Made by a program: the position numbers and the translations under genes
Assembly: GCF_902859875.1 (NCBI RefSeq)
Contig: NZ_CADIKF010000054.1
Span: 1 to 52,030, forward strand
Direction of reading: 5' to 3'
DNA length: 52,030 nucleotides
Source: Paraburkholderia solisilvae
GTDB taxonomy: Bacteria; Pseudomonadota; Gammaproteobacteria; Burkholderiales; Burkholderiaceae
Shown: positions 45,279-52,030 of the stretch, piece by piece
Position numbering within the stretch: the stretch's first letter is position 1
Layout: the number at the start of each line of letters is the position of its first letter
Notes under the pieces: model-generated
What the model saw: only the letters and a program-made list of their open reading frames with translations
Database searches by the model: none
What the model was told of the DNA's origin: nothing

Positions 45279-46625
45279 ATGCACAACATCACCCCCAGCG
45301 GCCTCGCCGCCGATCTCGAACAGCGCGCCGCCACCGGCCGTCCGATTCGCATCGGGCTGATCGGCAGCGGTGAAATGGGCACCGACATCGTCACGCAGGT
45401 GCGCCAGATGCACGGCCTCGCGATCGGCGCGATCGCCGATCTGCGCGTGGACGCCGCATGCGCGGCGGTGCGCGTCGCGAACGGCGCGGATACCGGCTAT
45501 CGCGTGGTCGAAACGGCCGGCGCGCTTGCGCAGGCGATCGAAGCGGGCGATATCGCGATTACCCAGGACGCGCAGCTCGTCTGCACGAGCGGCCTGATCG
45601 ACGTGGTGATCGACGCGACCGGCAAGCCCGCGGTCGGCGCGCAGATCGGCCTTGCCGCGATGGAGCACGGCAAGCATCTGGTGATGATGAACGTCGAAGC
45701 GGACGTGACGATCGGCGCCTATCTGCGGCGCGAGGCGCAGCGCCTTGGCGTCGTCTATTCGCTCGGCGCGGGCGACGAACCGAGCGCGACGATCGAGTTG
45801 ATCCAGTTCGTCAGCGCGCTCGGTTATCCGGTGGTCGCGGCCGGCAAGGGCAAGAACAATCCGCTCAATATCGACGCGACACCGGATGCCTACATGGCCG
45901 AAGCGCAACGTCGCCACATGAACCCGCGGATGCTCGTCGAATTCGTCGACGGCTCGAAGACCGCGGTCGAAATGGCCGCGATCGGCAACGCGACCGGGCT
46001 CGTGCCGGACGTGCCCGGCATGCACGGCCCCTGCGCGACGCTCGAGGTTCTGCACAACGTGCTGTGCCCGAAGGCCGACGGCGGCATCCTGTCGCGCAAG
46101 GGCGTGGTCGATTACACGATCGGCCAGCGCGTCGCGCCCGGTGTGTTCGTCGTCGCGGAGCTCGCGCATCCGCGGCTACGCGAGCGCATGGAAGACCTGA
46201 AGCTCGGCAAGGGTCCGTACTACACGTTCTATCGGCCGTATCACCTGACAAGCCTCGAAGTGCCGCTCACCTGCGCGCGTGCGGTGCTGTACCGGCGCGC
46301 CGATATGGAGCCGCTGCCGGCGCCGGTCGTCGAAGTGTGCGCGGTTGCGAAGAAAGACCTGCGGCCGGGCGAGCGGCTCGATGCGATCGGCGAATACACG
46401 TACCGCGCGTGGGCGATGACGGTCGCCGATGCGCGCGCGCAACAGGCGGTGCCGTGCGGCCTGATCGAACACGGTTCGGTCACGCAGCCGATCCGGCGCG
46501 GCGAACTGCTGACGTACCGCAATTGCGCGGTCGATGGCGCGTCGGCCATTGTCGCGTTGCGGCGCCGCCAGGATGAGATGGTGCTGGGCGCGGCCGCGGT
46601 TGCAACGGCTGCGGCTGCGGCCTGA
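45279..46625 (+). CDS. SAF-domain NAD(P)-dependent oxidoreductase, DXR-like (DRL/COG4091) family
   Basis: 448-residue enzyme. The Rossmann start RIGLIGSGEMGTDIV occupies residues about 20-35, and the N-terminal two-thirds resembles homoserine dehydrogenase (GLIDVVIDATGKPAVGA, NVEADVTIGAYLRREAQRLG). A C-terminal SAF-like domain ends GLIEHGSVTQPIRRGELLTYRN. From memory this is the COG4091 architecture that includes the Brucella DRL enzyme, which converts 1-deoxy-D-xylulose 5-phosphate to 2-C-methyl-D-erythritol 4-phosphate. Database annotation as homoserine dehydrogenase would be misleading. GGGAG precedes the ATG at 45279. It heads an operon with E1/E2 and a glucitol-type PTS, arguing for oxidation of a phosphorylated branched or deoxy polyol. 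The reaction is inferred. Confidence 0.85.
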   Translation: MHNITPSGLAADLEQRAATGRPIRIGLIGSGEMGTDIVTQVRQMHGLAIGAIADLRVDAACAAVRVANGADTGYRVVETAGALAQAIEAGDIAITQDAQLVCTSGLIDVVIDATGKPAVGAQIGLAAMEHGKHLVMMNVEADVTIGAYLRREAQRLGVVYSLGAGDEPSATIELIQFVSALGYPVVAAGKGKNNPLNIDATPDAYMAEAQRRHMNPRMLVEFVDGSKTAVEMAAIGNATGLVPDVPGMHGPCATLEVLHNVLCPKADGGILSRKGVVDYTIGQRVAPGVFVVAELAHPRLRERMEDLKLGKGPYYTFYRPYHLTSLEVPLTCARAVLYRRADMEPLPAPVVEVCAVAKKDLRPGERLDAIGEYTYRAWAMTVADARAQQAVPCGLIEHGSVTQPIRRGELLTYRNCAVDGASAIVALRRRQDEMVLGAAAVATAAAAA

Positions 46626-46696
46626 ACGCACCCCGCCCGCACGCTGAACGCACCCGCGCGCACCCCACACGCACGCCGCACGCGCAGGAGACTGTC

Positions 46697-47797
46697 ATGC
46701 CGCCACTCGCCGAGCCCGCGACGGAACTGCCCGGTTCCGTGCCCGCCGTCTATCGCCGCCACGACGCCGCGCGCTTGCGCGACGCGTTGCGCAAGATGGT
46801 TCTCGTGCGCCGCTTCGAGGAAAGCGCGGAACAGGCCTATATGCGCGGGCTGATTCACGGCACGATGCATCTGTCGATCGGGCAGGAGGCGAGCGCGATT
46901 GGCGCGACGCTGCCGCTCACCGATGCCGACTACATCACGTCGACGCATCGCGGCCACGGCCACTGCATCGGCAAGGGCGCGGACCCGAAACGGATGTTCG
47001 CGGAATTCTTCGGCAAGGAGACCGGCTATTGCCGCGGCCGCGGCGGCTCGATGCATATCGCCGACGTCGCGCGCGGCAATCTCGGCGCGAACGGTATCGT
47101 TGGCGGCGGCTTGCCGATCGCGGTCGGCGCGGCGCTGTCGATCCGCAAGCAGCAACGCGACGCGGTCGTGATGTGCTTTTTCGGCGACGGCGCCAATAAC
47201 GAGGGCGCGTTCCACGAGTCGCTGAACTTCGCGTCGATCTGGACGCTGCCGGTCATTTTTGTGTGCGAGAACAACCGGTACGGCATGTCGATGTCGGTCG
47301 AACGCTCGACCGCGGTGCCGCATATCGCGCAGCGCGCGGCCGCGTACGGCATGCCTGGCGTAACGGTGGACGGCAACTGCTTTGCCGACGTGCTCGACGC
47401 GAGCGAACAGGCGGTCGCGCGGGCGCGCGGCGGCGCGGGGCCGAGCCTGATCGAGTGCGAGACCTACCGGCTGCGCGGTCATTCGAAGAGCGATCGCAAC
47501 CGTTACCGCACGCGCGAGGAAATCGACGCGTGGAGCGCGCGCGACCCGATCGTGCGCTTCGAACAGGACCTGCTGCGCTACGGTTTGCTCGATGCGGCGC
47601 AAGCACAAGCGCTGCGCGCGGATGTCGAAGCGCAGATCGAAGAGGGTCTCGCGTTTGCGCAAAACAGCCCGGCGCCGTCGCTTGCGGAACTGACGCGCGA
47701 TGTCTACACGGAGCAAGCCGGATCGTGCGGCGCGAGCGATCCGCCCAGTGATGCGCCGGCGACGGCGGGAGCGCGCGATGAACGCGAACGTGCGTGA
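46697..47797 (+). CDS. Thiamine-diphosphate-dependent dehydrogenase E1 alpha subunit (AcoA/PdhA-like)
   Basis: 366-residue E1 alpha chain. The thiamine-binding signature is present: MCFFGDGANNEGAFHESLNFASIWTLPVIFVCENN, with GDG and the terminal NN that coordinate magnesium and diphosphate. The segment GMSMSVERSTAVPHIAQRA and TYRLRGHSKSDRNRYRTREE follow the family order. E1 alpha chains of the acetoin-dehydrogenase class look just like this. Ribosome site AGGAG precedes the ATG. It overlaps the E1 beta start by 20 bp and so is translationally linked. The substrate is not set by sequence. Confidence 0.92.
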   Translation: MPPLAEPATELPGSVPAVYRRHDAARLRDALRKMVLVRRFEESAEQAYMRGLIHGTMHLSIGQEASAIGATLPLTDADYITSTHRGHGHCIGKGADPKRMFAEFFGKETGYCRGRGGSMHIADVARGNLGANGIVGGGLPIAVGAALSIRKQQRDAVVMCFFGDGANNEGAFHESLNFASIWTLPVIFVCENNRYGMSMSVERSTAVPHIAQRAAAYGMPGVTVDGNCFADVLDASEQAVARARGGAGPSLIECETYRLRGHSKSDRNRYRTREEIDAWSARDPIVRFEQDLLRYGLLDAAQAQALRADVEAQIEEGLAFAQNSPAPSLAELTRDVYTEQAGSCGASDPPSDAPATAGARDERERA

Positions 47798-48776
47798 GCT
47801 GACCTACGCGCAGGCCATCCAGGAAGGCATCGCGATCGCGCTCGCACGCGATGAACGCGTATTCGTGATGGGCGAGGATATCGGCGTGTATGGCGGCGCG
47901 TTTCAGGTGACGGGCGACCTCGCGCAGCGCTTCGGCGCGGAGCGCGTGATGGATACGCCGATTTCCGAACTCGGCGGCGCGGGCATCGCGGTCGGCGCGG
48001 CGCTGACCGGCTCGCGGCCGATCTACGAATTCCAGTTCTCCGACTTCGCAACGCTCGCGATGGAGCAGATCGTCAATCAGGCGGCGAAGCTGCGCTTCAT
48101 GCTGGGCGGCGCGGTGTCGGTGCCGCTCGTGATGCGCTTTCCGGCCGGCTCCGGCACCGGCGCGGCGGCGCAGCACAGCCAGAGCCTCGAAGCCTGGTTC
48201 GCGCATGTGCCGGGGTTGAAAGTGCTTCAGCCGAGTACGCCGCACGACGCGAAAGGGCTGTTGCTCGCCGCGCTCGACGACCCGGACCCGGTGATGATCT
48301 TCGAGCACAAGCTGCTCTACAAGAGCAAAGGCCCGGTGCCCGAGGGCTATTACACGGAGCCGATCGGCAAGGCGGCGGTGCGGCGCGCGGGGCGCGACGT
48401 GACGATCGTCGCGACCTCGGTGATGTCGATCCGTTCGCTGGAGGCGGCCGCATTGCTCGAAGAAGAGGGCATCGACGCGGAGGTGATCGACCTGCGCAGC
48501 GTGCGGCCGATCGATCGCGACGCGCTGATCGGCAGCGTAAAGAAGACCTCGCGTCTTATCTGCGTGTATGAAGGCGTGCAGCAGCTCGGCATCGGCGCGG
48601 AGATCGCGTCGATCGTCTGCGAGAGCGATGCGTTCGATTATCTCGATGCGCCGGTGATTCGGTTGGGTGGCGCCGATTGTCCGCTGCCGTACAACCCGGA
48701 ACTCGAGAAGGCCGCGGTGCCGCAAGTCGGCGATATTGTCGCGGCTGCGCGGCGCTGCGTCGGCGGGAGAGCGTGA
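47778..48776 (+). CDS. Thiamine-diphosphate-dependent dehydrogenase E1 beta subunit (AcoB/PdhB-like)
   Basis: 332-residue E1 beta subunit, the transketolase-like second half of the E1 heterotetramer. Family segments are visible: VFVMGEDIGVYGGAFQVTGDLAQRFG, DTPISELGGAGIAVGAAL, AKLRFMLGG, HSQSLEAWFAHVPGLKVLQPSTPHDAKGLLLAAL, and EVIDLRSVRPIDRDALI near the C-terminus. The Glu in VMGEDIG activates the thiamine ring. It starts within the end of the E1 alpha gene and its stop is one base from the E2 start, so the three are a tight unit. Confidence 0.92.
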   Translation: MNANVRELTYAQAIQEGIAIALARDERVFVMGEDIGVYGGAFQVTGDLAQRFGAERVMDTPISELGGAGIAVGAALTGSRPIYEFQFSDFATLAMEQIVNQAAKLRFMLGGAVSVPLVMRFPAGSGTGAAAQHSQSLEAWFAHVPGLKVLQPSTPHDAKGLLLAALDDPDPVMIFEHKLLYKSKGPVPEGYYTEPIGKAAVRRAGRDVTIVATSVMSIRSLEAAALLEEEGIDAEVIDLRSVRPIDRDALIGSVKKTSRLICVYEGVQQLGIGAEIASIVCESDAFDYLDAPVIRLGGADCPLPYNPELEKAAVPQVGDIVAAARRCVGGRA

Positions 48777-48777
48777 G

Positions 48778-50076
48778 ATGCCGACCGAAGTGATCCTGCC
48801 GCGCGTCGATATGGACATGACCGAAGGCATGATCGCCGCGTGGCATGTGCACGAAGGCGATACGGTGCGCGCGGGCACGGTGATCTTCGAGATCGAGACG
48901 AGCAAGGCGACCATGGAAGTCGACGCGCCGGCAAGCGGCGTGATCCGCCATATCAGCGGCGTGATCGGCGAGTCGATGCCGGTCGGCACGCCGGTCGCGT
49001 GGATCTATACGGACGGTGAAGCGGTCGCGGATCTGGCGGGTGTCGGCGCCCTGCGCGCGACGCCCGCCGCGCGGCGCCTCGCGCGTGAGCGCGGCATGCG
49101 TCTGCGGGACCTGACCGGCTCGGGCCCGCACGGCCGGATCGGTGCAAGCGATGTGCTGCGCGAATCCGCATCTGCTGCACCGCATACGACGCCTGACGCG
49201 CGCGGCTCGACCGAGCCGGATCGTGCGTCGAGGCCGCGCGTCACCCGCTCATCCGCCGCGCCTTTGCATCGTGTCTGGCTGCGCGAAGGCACAACAGGTC
49301 CGCTCGTGCTGCTGCACGGTTTTGCGGCTGAGCTCAATAGCTGGCGTCCGTTCTGCCACGCGTTGAACCGCATTGCGCCGCCGACGCTCGGCGTGCTCGC
49401 GCTCGATCTGCCGGCGCACGGCAAATCGTCCGCGCAGCATGCGGGCACGCTCGACGAGATCGTCGCGGCCGTCGACGAAACGCTTGCCGCGGAAGGAGCC
49501 ACGCATGGTCATCTGGTCGGCCATTCGTTTGGCGGCGCAATTGCGCTTGCCCTTGCGACCGCGTCCGCGGGTCCGCTCGCACAAACGAGGGTGGCTTCGC
49601 TGACGCTGATCGCGCCCGCCGGCCTCGGTCCCGATAGCAATGCGGCGTTTCTGCGCGGCATCACGCAAGCGTCGCGGCGCGCGAGCCTGGCCGCATGGCT
49701 GAAGGAGCTGTTCGCGGACCCGGCGCAACTGGACGACGGATTCATCACGACCGCCGGGCAGCAACTGGCCGATGCCGGCGTACGCGCGCGCCTCGCCGCG
49801 CTCGCCGATACATTCTTTCCGGACGGCGCGCAAAGCCTCGATCTGCGTGGCGCGCTGGCCGCGCTGCGCATACCGGTGCGCGTGGTCTGGGGTCTGCAGG
49901 ATCGTATCCTGCCGGCACGGCACGCGGACGGCCTGCCGGGGCGTGTCGCGGTGCATCGTTTTGCGCAGGTCGGCCATCTGCCGCAAGTCGAAGCGCGCGA
50001 TGACGTTGCCGCGATCGTCGCACAGAACATCGCGAGTGCGAACGCAGCTGGGAAAGCACATGAAGGCCCGCTGTAA
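48778..50076 (+). CDS. E2 component with lipoyl, E3-binding and alpha/beta-hydrolase domains (AcoC-like)
   Basis: 432-residue E2 of unusual composition. A lipoyl domain occupies residues 1-78 with the lipoylated Lys43 in ETSKATME; a peripheral-subunit (E3)-binding domain lies at about 97-130 (TPAARRLARERGMRLRDLTGSGPHGRIGASDV). The C-terminal 265 residues are an alpha/beta-hydrolase fold (VLLHGFAAELNSW, nucleophile Ser250 in GHSFGG, a WGLQD acid loop, a GHLPQ His) instead of the chloramphenicol-acetyltransferase fold of classical E2s. This is the AcoC design of acetoin dehydrogenases; the added E3-binding domain is a plus. It would pass an acyl group from E1 to coenzyme A. No E3 gene is in the window. 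Confidence 0.9.
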   Translation: MPTEVILPRVDMDMTEGMIAAWHVHEGDTVRAGTVIFEIETSKATMEVDAPASGVIRHISGVIGESMPVGTPVAWIYTDGEAVADLAGVGALRATPAARRLARERGMRLRDLTGSGPHGRIGASDVLRESASAAPHTTPDARGSTEPDRASRPRVTRSSAAPLHRVWLREGTTGPLVLLHGFAAELNSWRPFCHALNRIAPPTLGVLALDLPAHGKSSAQHAGTLDEIVAAVDETLAAEGATHGHLVGHSFGGAIALALATASAGPLAQTRVASLTLIAPAGLGPDSNAAFLRGITQASRRASLAAWLKELFADPAQLDDGFITTAGQQLADAGVRARLAALADTFFPDGAQSLDLRGALAALRIPVRVVWGLQDRILPARHADGLPGRVAVHRFAQVGHLPQVEARDDVAAIVAQNIASANAAGKAHEGPL

Positions 50077-50488
50077 AGGCGGCAACGCGAGGGGCAACCC
50101 GCACAACGCGATAAACACGCATCCGACGAAAAGGCTGCACGCGACACGCAATTAGAGTGACAATGCAACCGGTCGGCACACTCGCCGGCAGGCCGACTCG
50201 CGTTTTCCCCAATTCGGCCGGCATTGAACAATTGTATTATTAGGAGAGCATGATGTTCATGCGTGCGCCGCGCGGTTTTCACGGCACACGCGCTGGCATT
50301 CCGGTCGCATCAGAATAACGTGCGCCGGAAGCGCGAGACACATGCATAGAGAGCCCGCTCGATGCAACGACATCGGGCCACGCGAGGTCTGCCGCAAGCG
50401 GGCTGCGCGCTGAAGGCTCCGTCAGCACGGAATCGGCGCAGGCGCTGCACGCTTACGCCGGCCGACTCGCTGCATACAGGAGACGACA
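50077..50488. other. Gap of about 410 bp before the PTS genes
   Basis: It contains ACAATTGT at 50228-50235 in an AT-richer segment, followed by a consensus ribosome site and a 22-codon open frame (50250-50318). No obvious terminator was seen after the E2 gene, so readthrough into the PTS genes is possible, but an internal promoter near 50220 is also likely. Confidence 0.4.
50250..50318 (+). CDS. Possible 22-residue leader peptide or remnant
   Basis: A 22-codon frame starts ATG ATG at 50250 after TTAGGAGAGC, an excellent ribosome site, and ends at TAA 50316-50318. The peptide MMFMRAPRGFHGTRAGIPVASE has no known relative. It could be a leader peptide controlling the PTS genes, or a decayed gene start. 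The ribosome site is the only evidence. Confidence 0.25.
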   Translation: MMFMRAPRGFHGTRAGIPVASE

Positions 50489-50920
50489 ATGGACTATGTG
50501 CGTGGAGCGTTGCTCGCTTTGGCCGTGTTCTGGGCATTGCAAGTGGTCGCATCGTGGTTTCAGATGCGCCGCTACGGCGATGCGTTGCGCCAGGCGGCGC
50601 GCCGCTGGGACAACGGCTTTCTCGGCGTCGGCGCATGCAAGGTCCGCTTCGGGCGCGGCGCCATTGCCATCGTCGTGCTCGACGATGCGCTGCGTGTGCG
50701 CGAATTTCTCAGCATGTCCGGTGCGACTGTCTTTAGCCGGTTTCGTTCGCACCCCGGGTTTTCCGGCCTTTCCATCGAAGAATTCAGCATGCGGCTCTCG
50801 GGTGCGGGCCTGCGCCGCAGCATCGTGATCGCCGCCGCGGATGCGCTCGAACGCGCGCAGCGCACCGCACAACCGCAAAGTCCGCCGCCTTATCGTCCGG
50901 TTCCGTCCGCAGCCGTTTAG
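50489..50920 (+). CDS. GutM-type glucitol operon activator protein
   Basis: 143-residue protein with one N-terminal membrane segment (YVRGALLALAVFWALQVVASWFQMRRY), then a soluble domain: DNGFLGVGACKVRFGRGAIAIVVLD, REFLSMSGATVFSRFRSHPGFSGLSIEEF. This is the GutM (SrlM) family found beside glucitol-type PTS genes; E. coli GutM is 119 residues and acts as an activator by an ill-defined mechanism. AGGAG lies before the ATG. It sits 60 bp upstream of the EIIC gene. Confidence 0.85.
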   Translation: MDYVRGALLALAVFWALQVVASWFQMRRYGDALRQAARRWDNGFLGVGACKVRFGRGAIAIVVLDDALRVREFLSMSGATVFSRFRSHPGFSGLSIEEFSMRLSGAGLRRSIVIAAADALERAQRTAQPQSPPPYRPVPSAAV

Positions 50921-50981
50921 CTTTTAGCCGTTTTTCGACGGAGCTTTCTGTGCATGTGTTGGACTCACTGGGAGAGTCGCC

Positions 50982-51536
50982 GTGATCGTTCTCGACTGGC
51001 TTACGCATTTTGCCGAAGCATTTATCGGCGTGTTCAATGCGGGCGGCAAGGTGTTTATCGGCTTCGTCACCGGTATCCTGCCGACGCTGATCGTGCTGCT
51101 CACCGCGGTCTATACGCTGATCGCGCTGATCGGCGAGCATCGCGTGCAAGGGCTCGCGCGCTTTTTCTCGAAGAACGTGATCACCCGCTATACGCTGTTG
51201 CCGTTGCTCGCGATGTTCTTCCTGACCAACCCGATGGCGTACACGTTCGGCGTGTTTCTCGAAGAGCGGCACAAGCCCGCGTTCTACGACTCGGCCGTGT
51301 CGCTGTGTCATCCGATCACCGGGCTCTTTCCACACTGCAATCCGGGTGAACTGTTCGTCTGGCTCGGCGTGGCCGCGGGGCTCACGAAGCTCGCGGAAAC
51401 GCAAGCGCTGCCTTTTTCGATTCCCAAGCTCGCTTTGTTCTATCTGATCGTGGGCCTTGTCGTGAACCTGCTCAAGGGCGTGCTCACCGAGGCGATCACG
51501 CGGCTTATCGCGCACCGCGAAAACATCAAGCTGTGA
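50982..51536 (+). CDS. PTS EIIC component, glucitol/sorbitol type (SrlA-like)
   Basis: 184-residue integral membrane subunit, the size of E. coli SrlA (187). It has several hydrophobic segments, and the family segments GKVFIGFVTGILPTLIVLLTAVYTLIALIG, TLLPLLAMFFLTNPMAYTFGVFLEERHKPAFYDSAV and HPITGLFPHCNPGELFVWLGVAAG are clearly conserved. It forms part of the permease that phosphorylates its polyol during uptake. GTG start at 50982 with GGGAG 7 nt upstream. Glucitol-type PTS is rare in Burkholderiales to my knowledge, and its company with E1/E2 suggests a substrate other than sorbitol. Confidence 0.92.
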   Translation: MIVLDWLTHFAEAFIGVFNAGGKVFIGFVTGILPTLIVLLTAVYTLIALIGEHRVQGLARFFSKNVITRYTLLPLLAMFFLTNPMAYTFGVFLEERHKPAFYDSAVSLCHPITGLFPHCNPGELFVWLGVAAGLTKLAETQALPFSIPKLALFYLIVGLVVNLLKGVLTEAITRLIAHRENIKL

Positions 51537-51576
51537 CCGCGCGCCGCGCATCGATAGACGAAAGGGGACAAACGCA

Positions 51577-52030
51577 ATGGACACGAGAGCTTATCGGACC
51601 GTCAAGGTCGAGCGTGGGCCGAACGGCTGGGGCGGCCCGCTCTATATTCAGCCGACGCCGGAGCGCAGCAAGATCGTCGCGGTGACCGGCGGCAAGATTC
51701 CGGAACTCGCGATACGGCTGGCCGAACTGACTGGCGCGACCGTCGTCGACGGGTTTCGCGCGCCGCCGCTCGAATCGGAAATGGCCGCGGTGGTGATCGA
51801 TTGCGGCGGCACCGCGCGCTGCGGCGTCTATCCGCGCAAGCGCATTCCGACCATCAACCTGACGCCGGTCGGTCAGTCCGGGCCGCTCGCGCAATTCATC
51901 ACCGAAGACGTGTATGTGTCGGGCGTGCTGCCGGAAAATCTGTCGGTGGTCGAGCGCGAAGACGGCGAGTCCGCGCCGGCGCCGCACCCCGCGAGTCCAG
52001 GCGACGCGCTGGTGATGCCGGCGGCCGGCG
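51577..52030 (+). CDS. PTS EIIB/EIIC component, glucitol/sorbitol type (SrlE-like), truncated by window end
   Basis: The first 151 codons of an EIIB-BC protein (about 320 residues in E. coli). It begins YRTVKVERGPNGWGGPLYIQP and contains VVIDCGGTARCGVYPRKRIPTINLTPVGQSGPLAQFI; the phosphocysteine is Cys76 or Cys82. A Pro/Ala-rich linker starts near residue 130, as expected before the membrane part. AAAGGGG precedes the ATG. The gene runs off the window end, and EIIA and a dehydrogenase or kinase presumably follow. Confidence 0.92.
   Translation, partial: MDTRAYRTVKVERGPNGWGGPLYIQPTPERSKIVAVTGGKIPELAIRLAELTGATVVDGFRAPPLESEMAAVVIDCGGTARCGVYPRKRIPTINLTPVGQSGPLAQFITEDVYVSGVLPENLSVVEREDGESAPAPHPASPGDALVMPAAG

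Noticed and set aside
50982..52030. Plain sorbitol utilisation by the glucitol-type PTS
   Set aside because: No sorbitol-6-phosphate dehydrogenase is in the window and the operon contains DRL and acetoin-type E1/E2 genes; however this remains open because the operon continues past the window end.

Overview
The window is GC-rich with the codon habits and gene families of Burkholderiales. Paraburkholderia, Burkholderia sensu lato or a close relative is likely, judged from family composition and not from any marker gene. Most of it reads as chromosomal metabolic and accessory DNA. I see no rRNA, tRNA, insertion sequence, phage or CRISPR.

Layout: (1) 211-4679 holds an HD-GYP-like/LuxR regulator, a TetR repressor with a near-perfect operator, a short-chain dehydrogenase and a PepSY-type membrane protein. 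(2) 5153-13324 is a complete D-xylose module. galM and the AraC-type regulator xylR run leftward, and xylA-xylF-xylG-xylH run rightward; a 14-bp motif is shared upstream of xylA and xylF, and a terminator follows xylH. (3) 13635-15334 is a NarK/NasA-type nitrate transporter behind a textbook sigma-54 promoter and a roughly 270-nt leader ending in a terminator, which looks like antitermination control. (4) 15696-18068 carries a GGDEF-EAL protein and a DUF488 protein. (5) 18275-25296 pairs a TibC/Aah-type O-heptosyltransferase with a 1747-residue AIDA-type autotransporter, a self-contained glycosylated adhesin system. (6) 25519-31011 has a secreted chorismate mutase, a DapA-family lyase, a GNAT, a FUSC membrane protein, a DUF296 protein and several unknowns. 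(7) 31081-36663 encodes an 1860-residue orphan sensor kinase with a degenerate Ser/Thr-kinase head. (8) 37567-42007 is a three-gene periplasmic molybdenum hydroxylase (tri-haem cytochrome c, 2Fe-2S subunit, Tat-exported molybdopterin subunit). (9) 42115-43701 has two unknown genes.

The last block (43896 to the window end) is the most intriguing. A SorC-family regulator is followed by a SAF-domain oxidoreductase of the DXR-like (DRL) type, then E1-alpha, E1-beta and an AcoC-like E2 of an acetoin-dehydrogenase-type complex, then a glucitol-type PTS (GutM, EIIC, start of EIIB). These parts fit a catabolic route nobody has described as far as I know: PTS uptake of 2-C-methyl-D-erythritol as its 4-phosphate, oxidation and rearrangement to 1-deoxy-D-xylulose 5-phosphate by the DRL-like enzyme run in reverse, and acetoin-like thiamine cleavage to acetyl-CoA plus glyceraldehyde 3-phosphate. 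That is inference from chemistry and gene order; the remaining PTS genes lie beyond the window.
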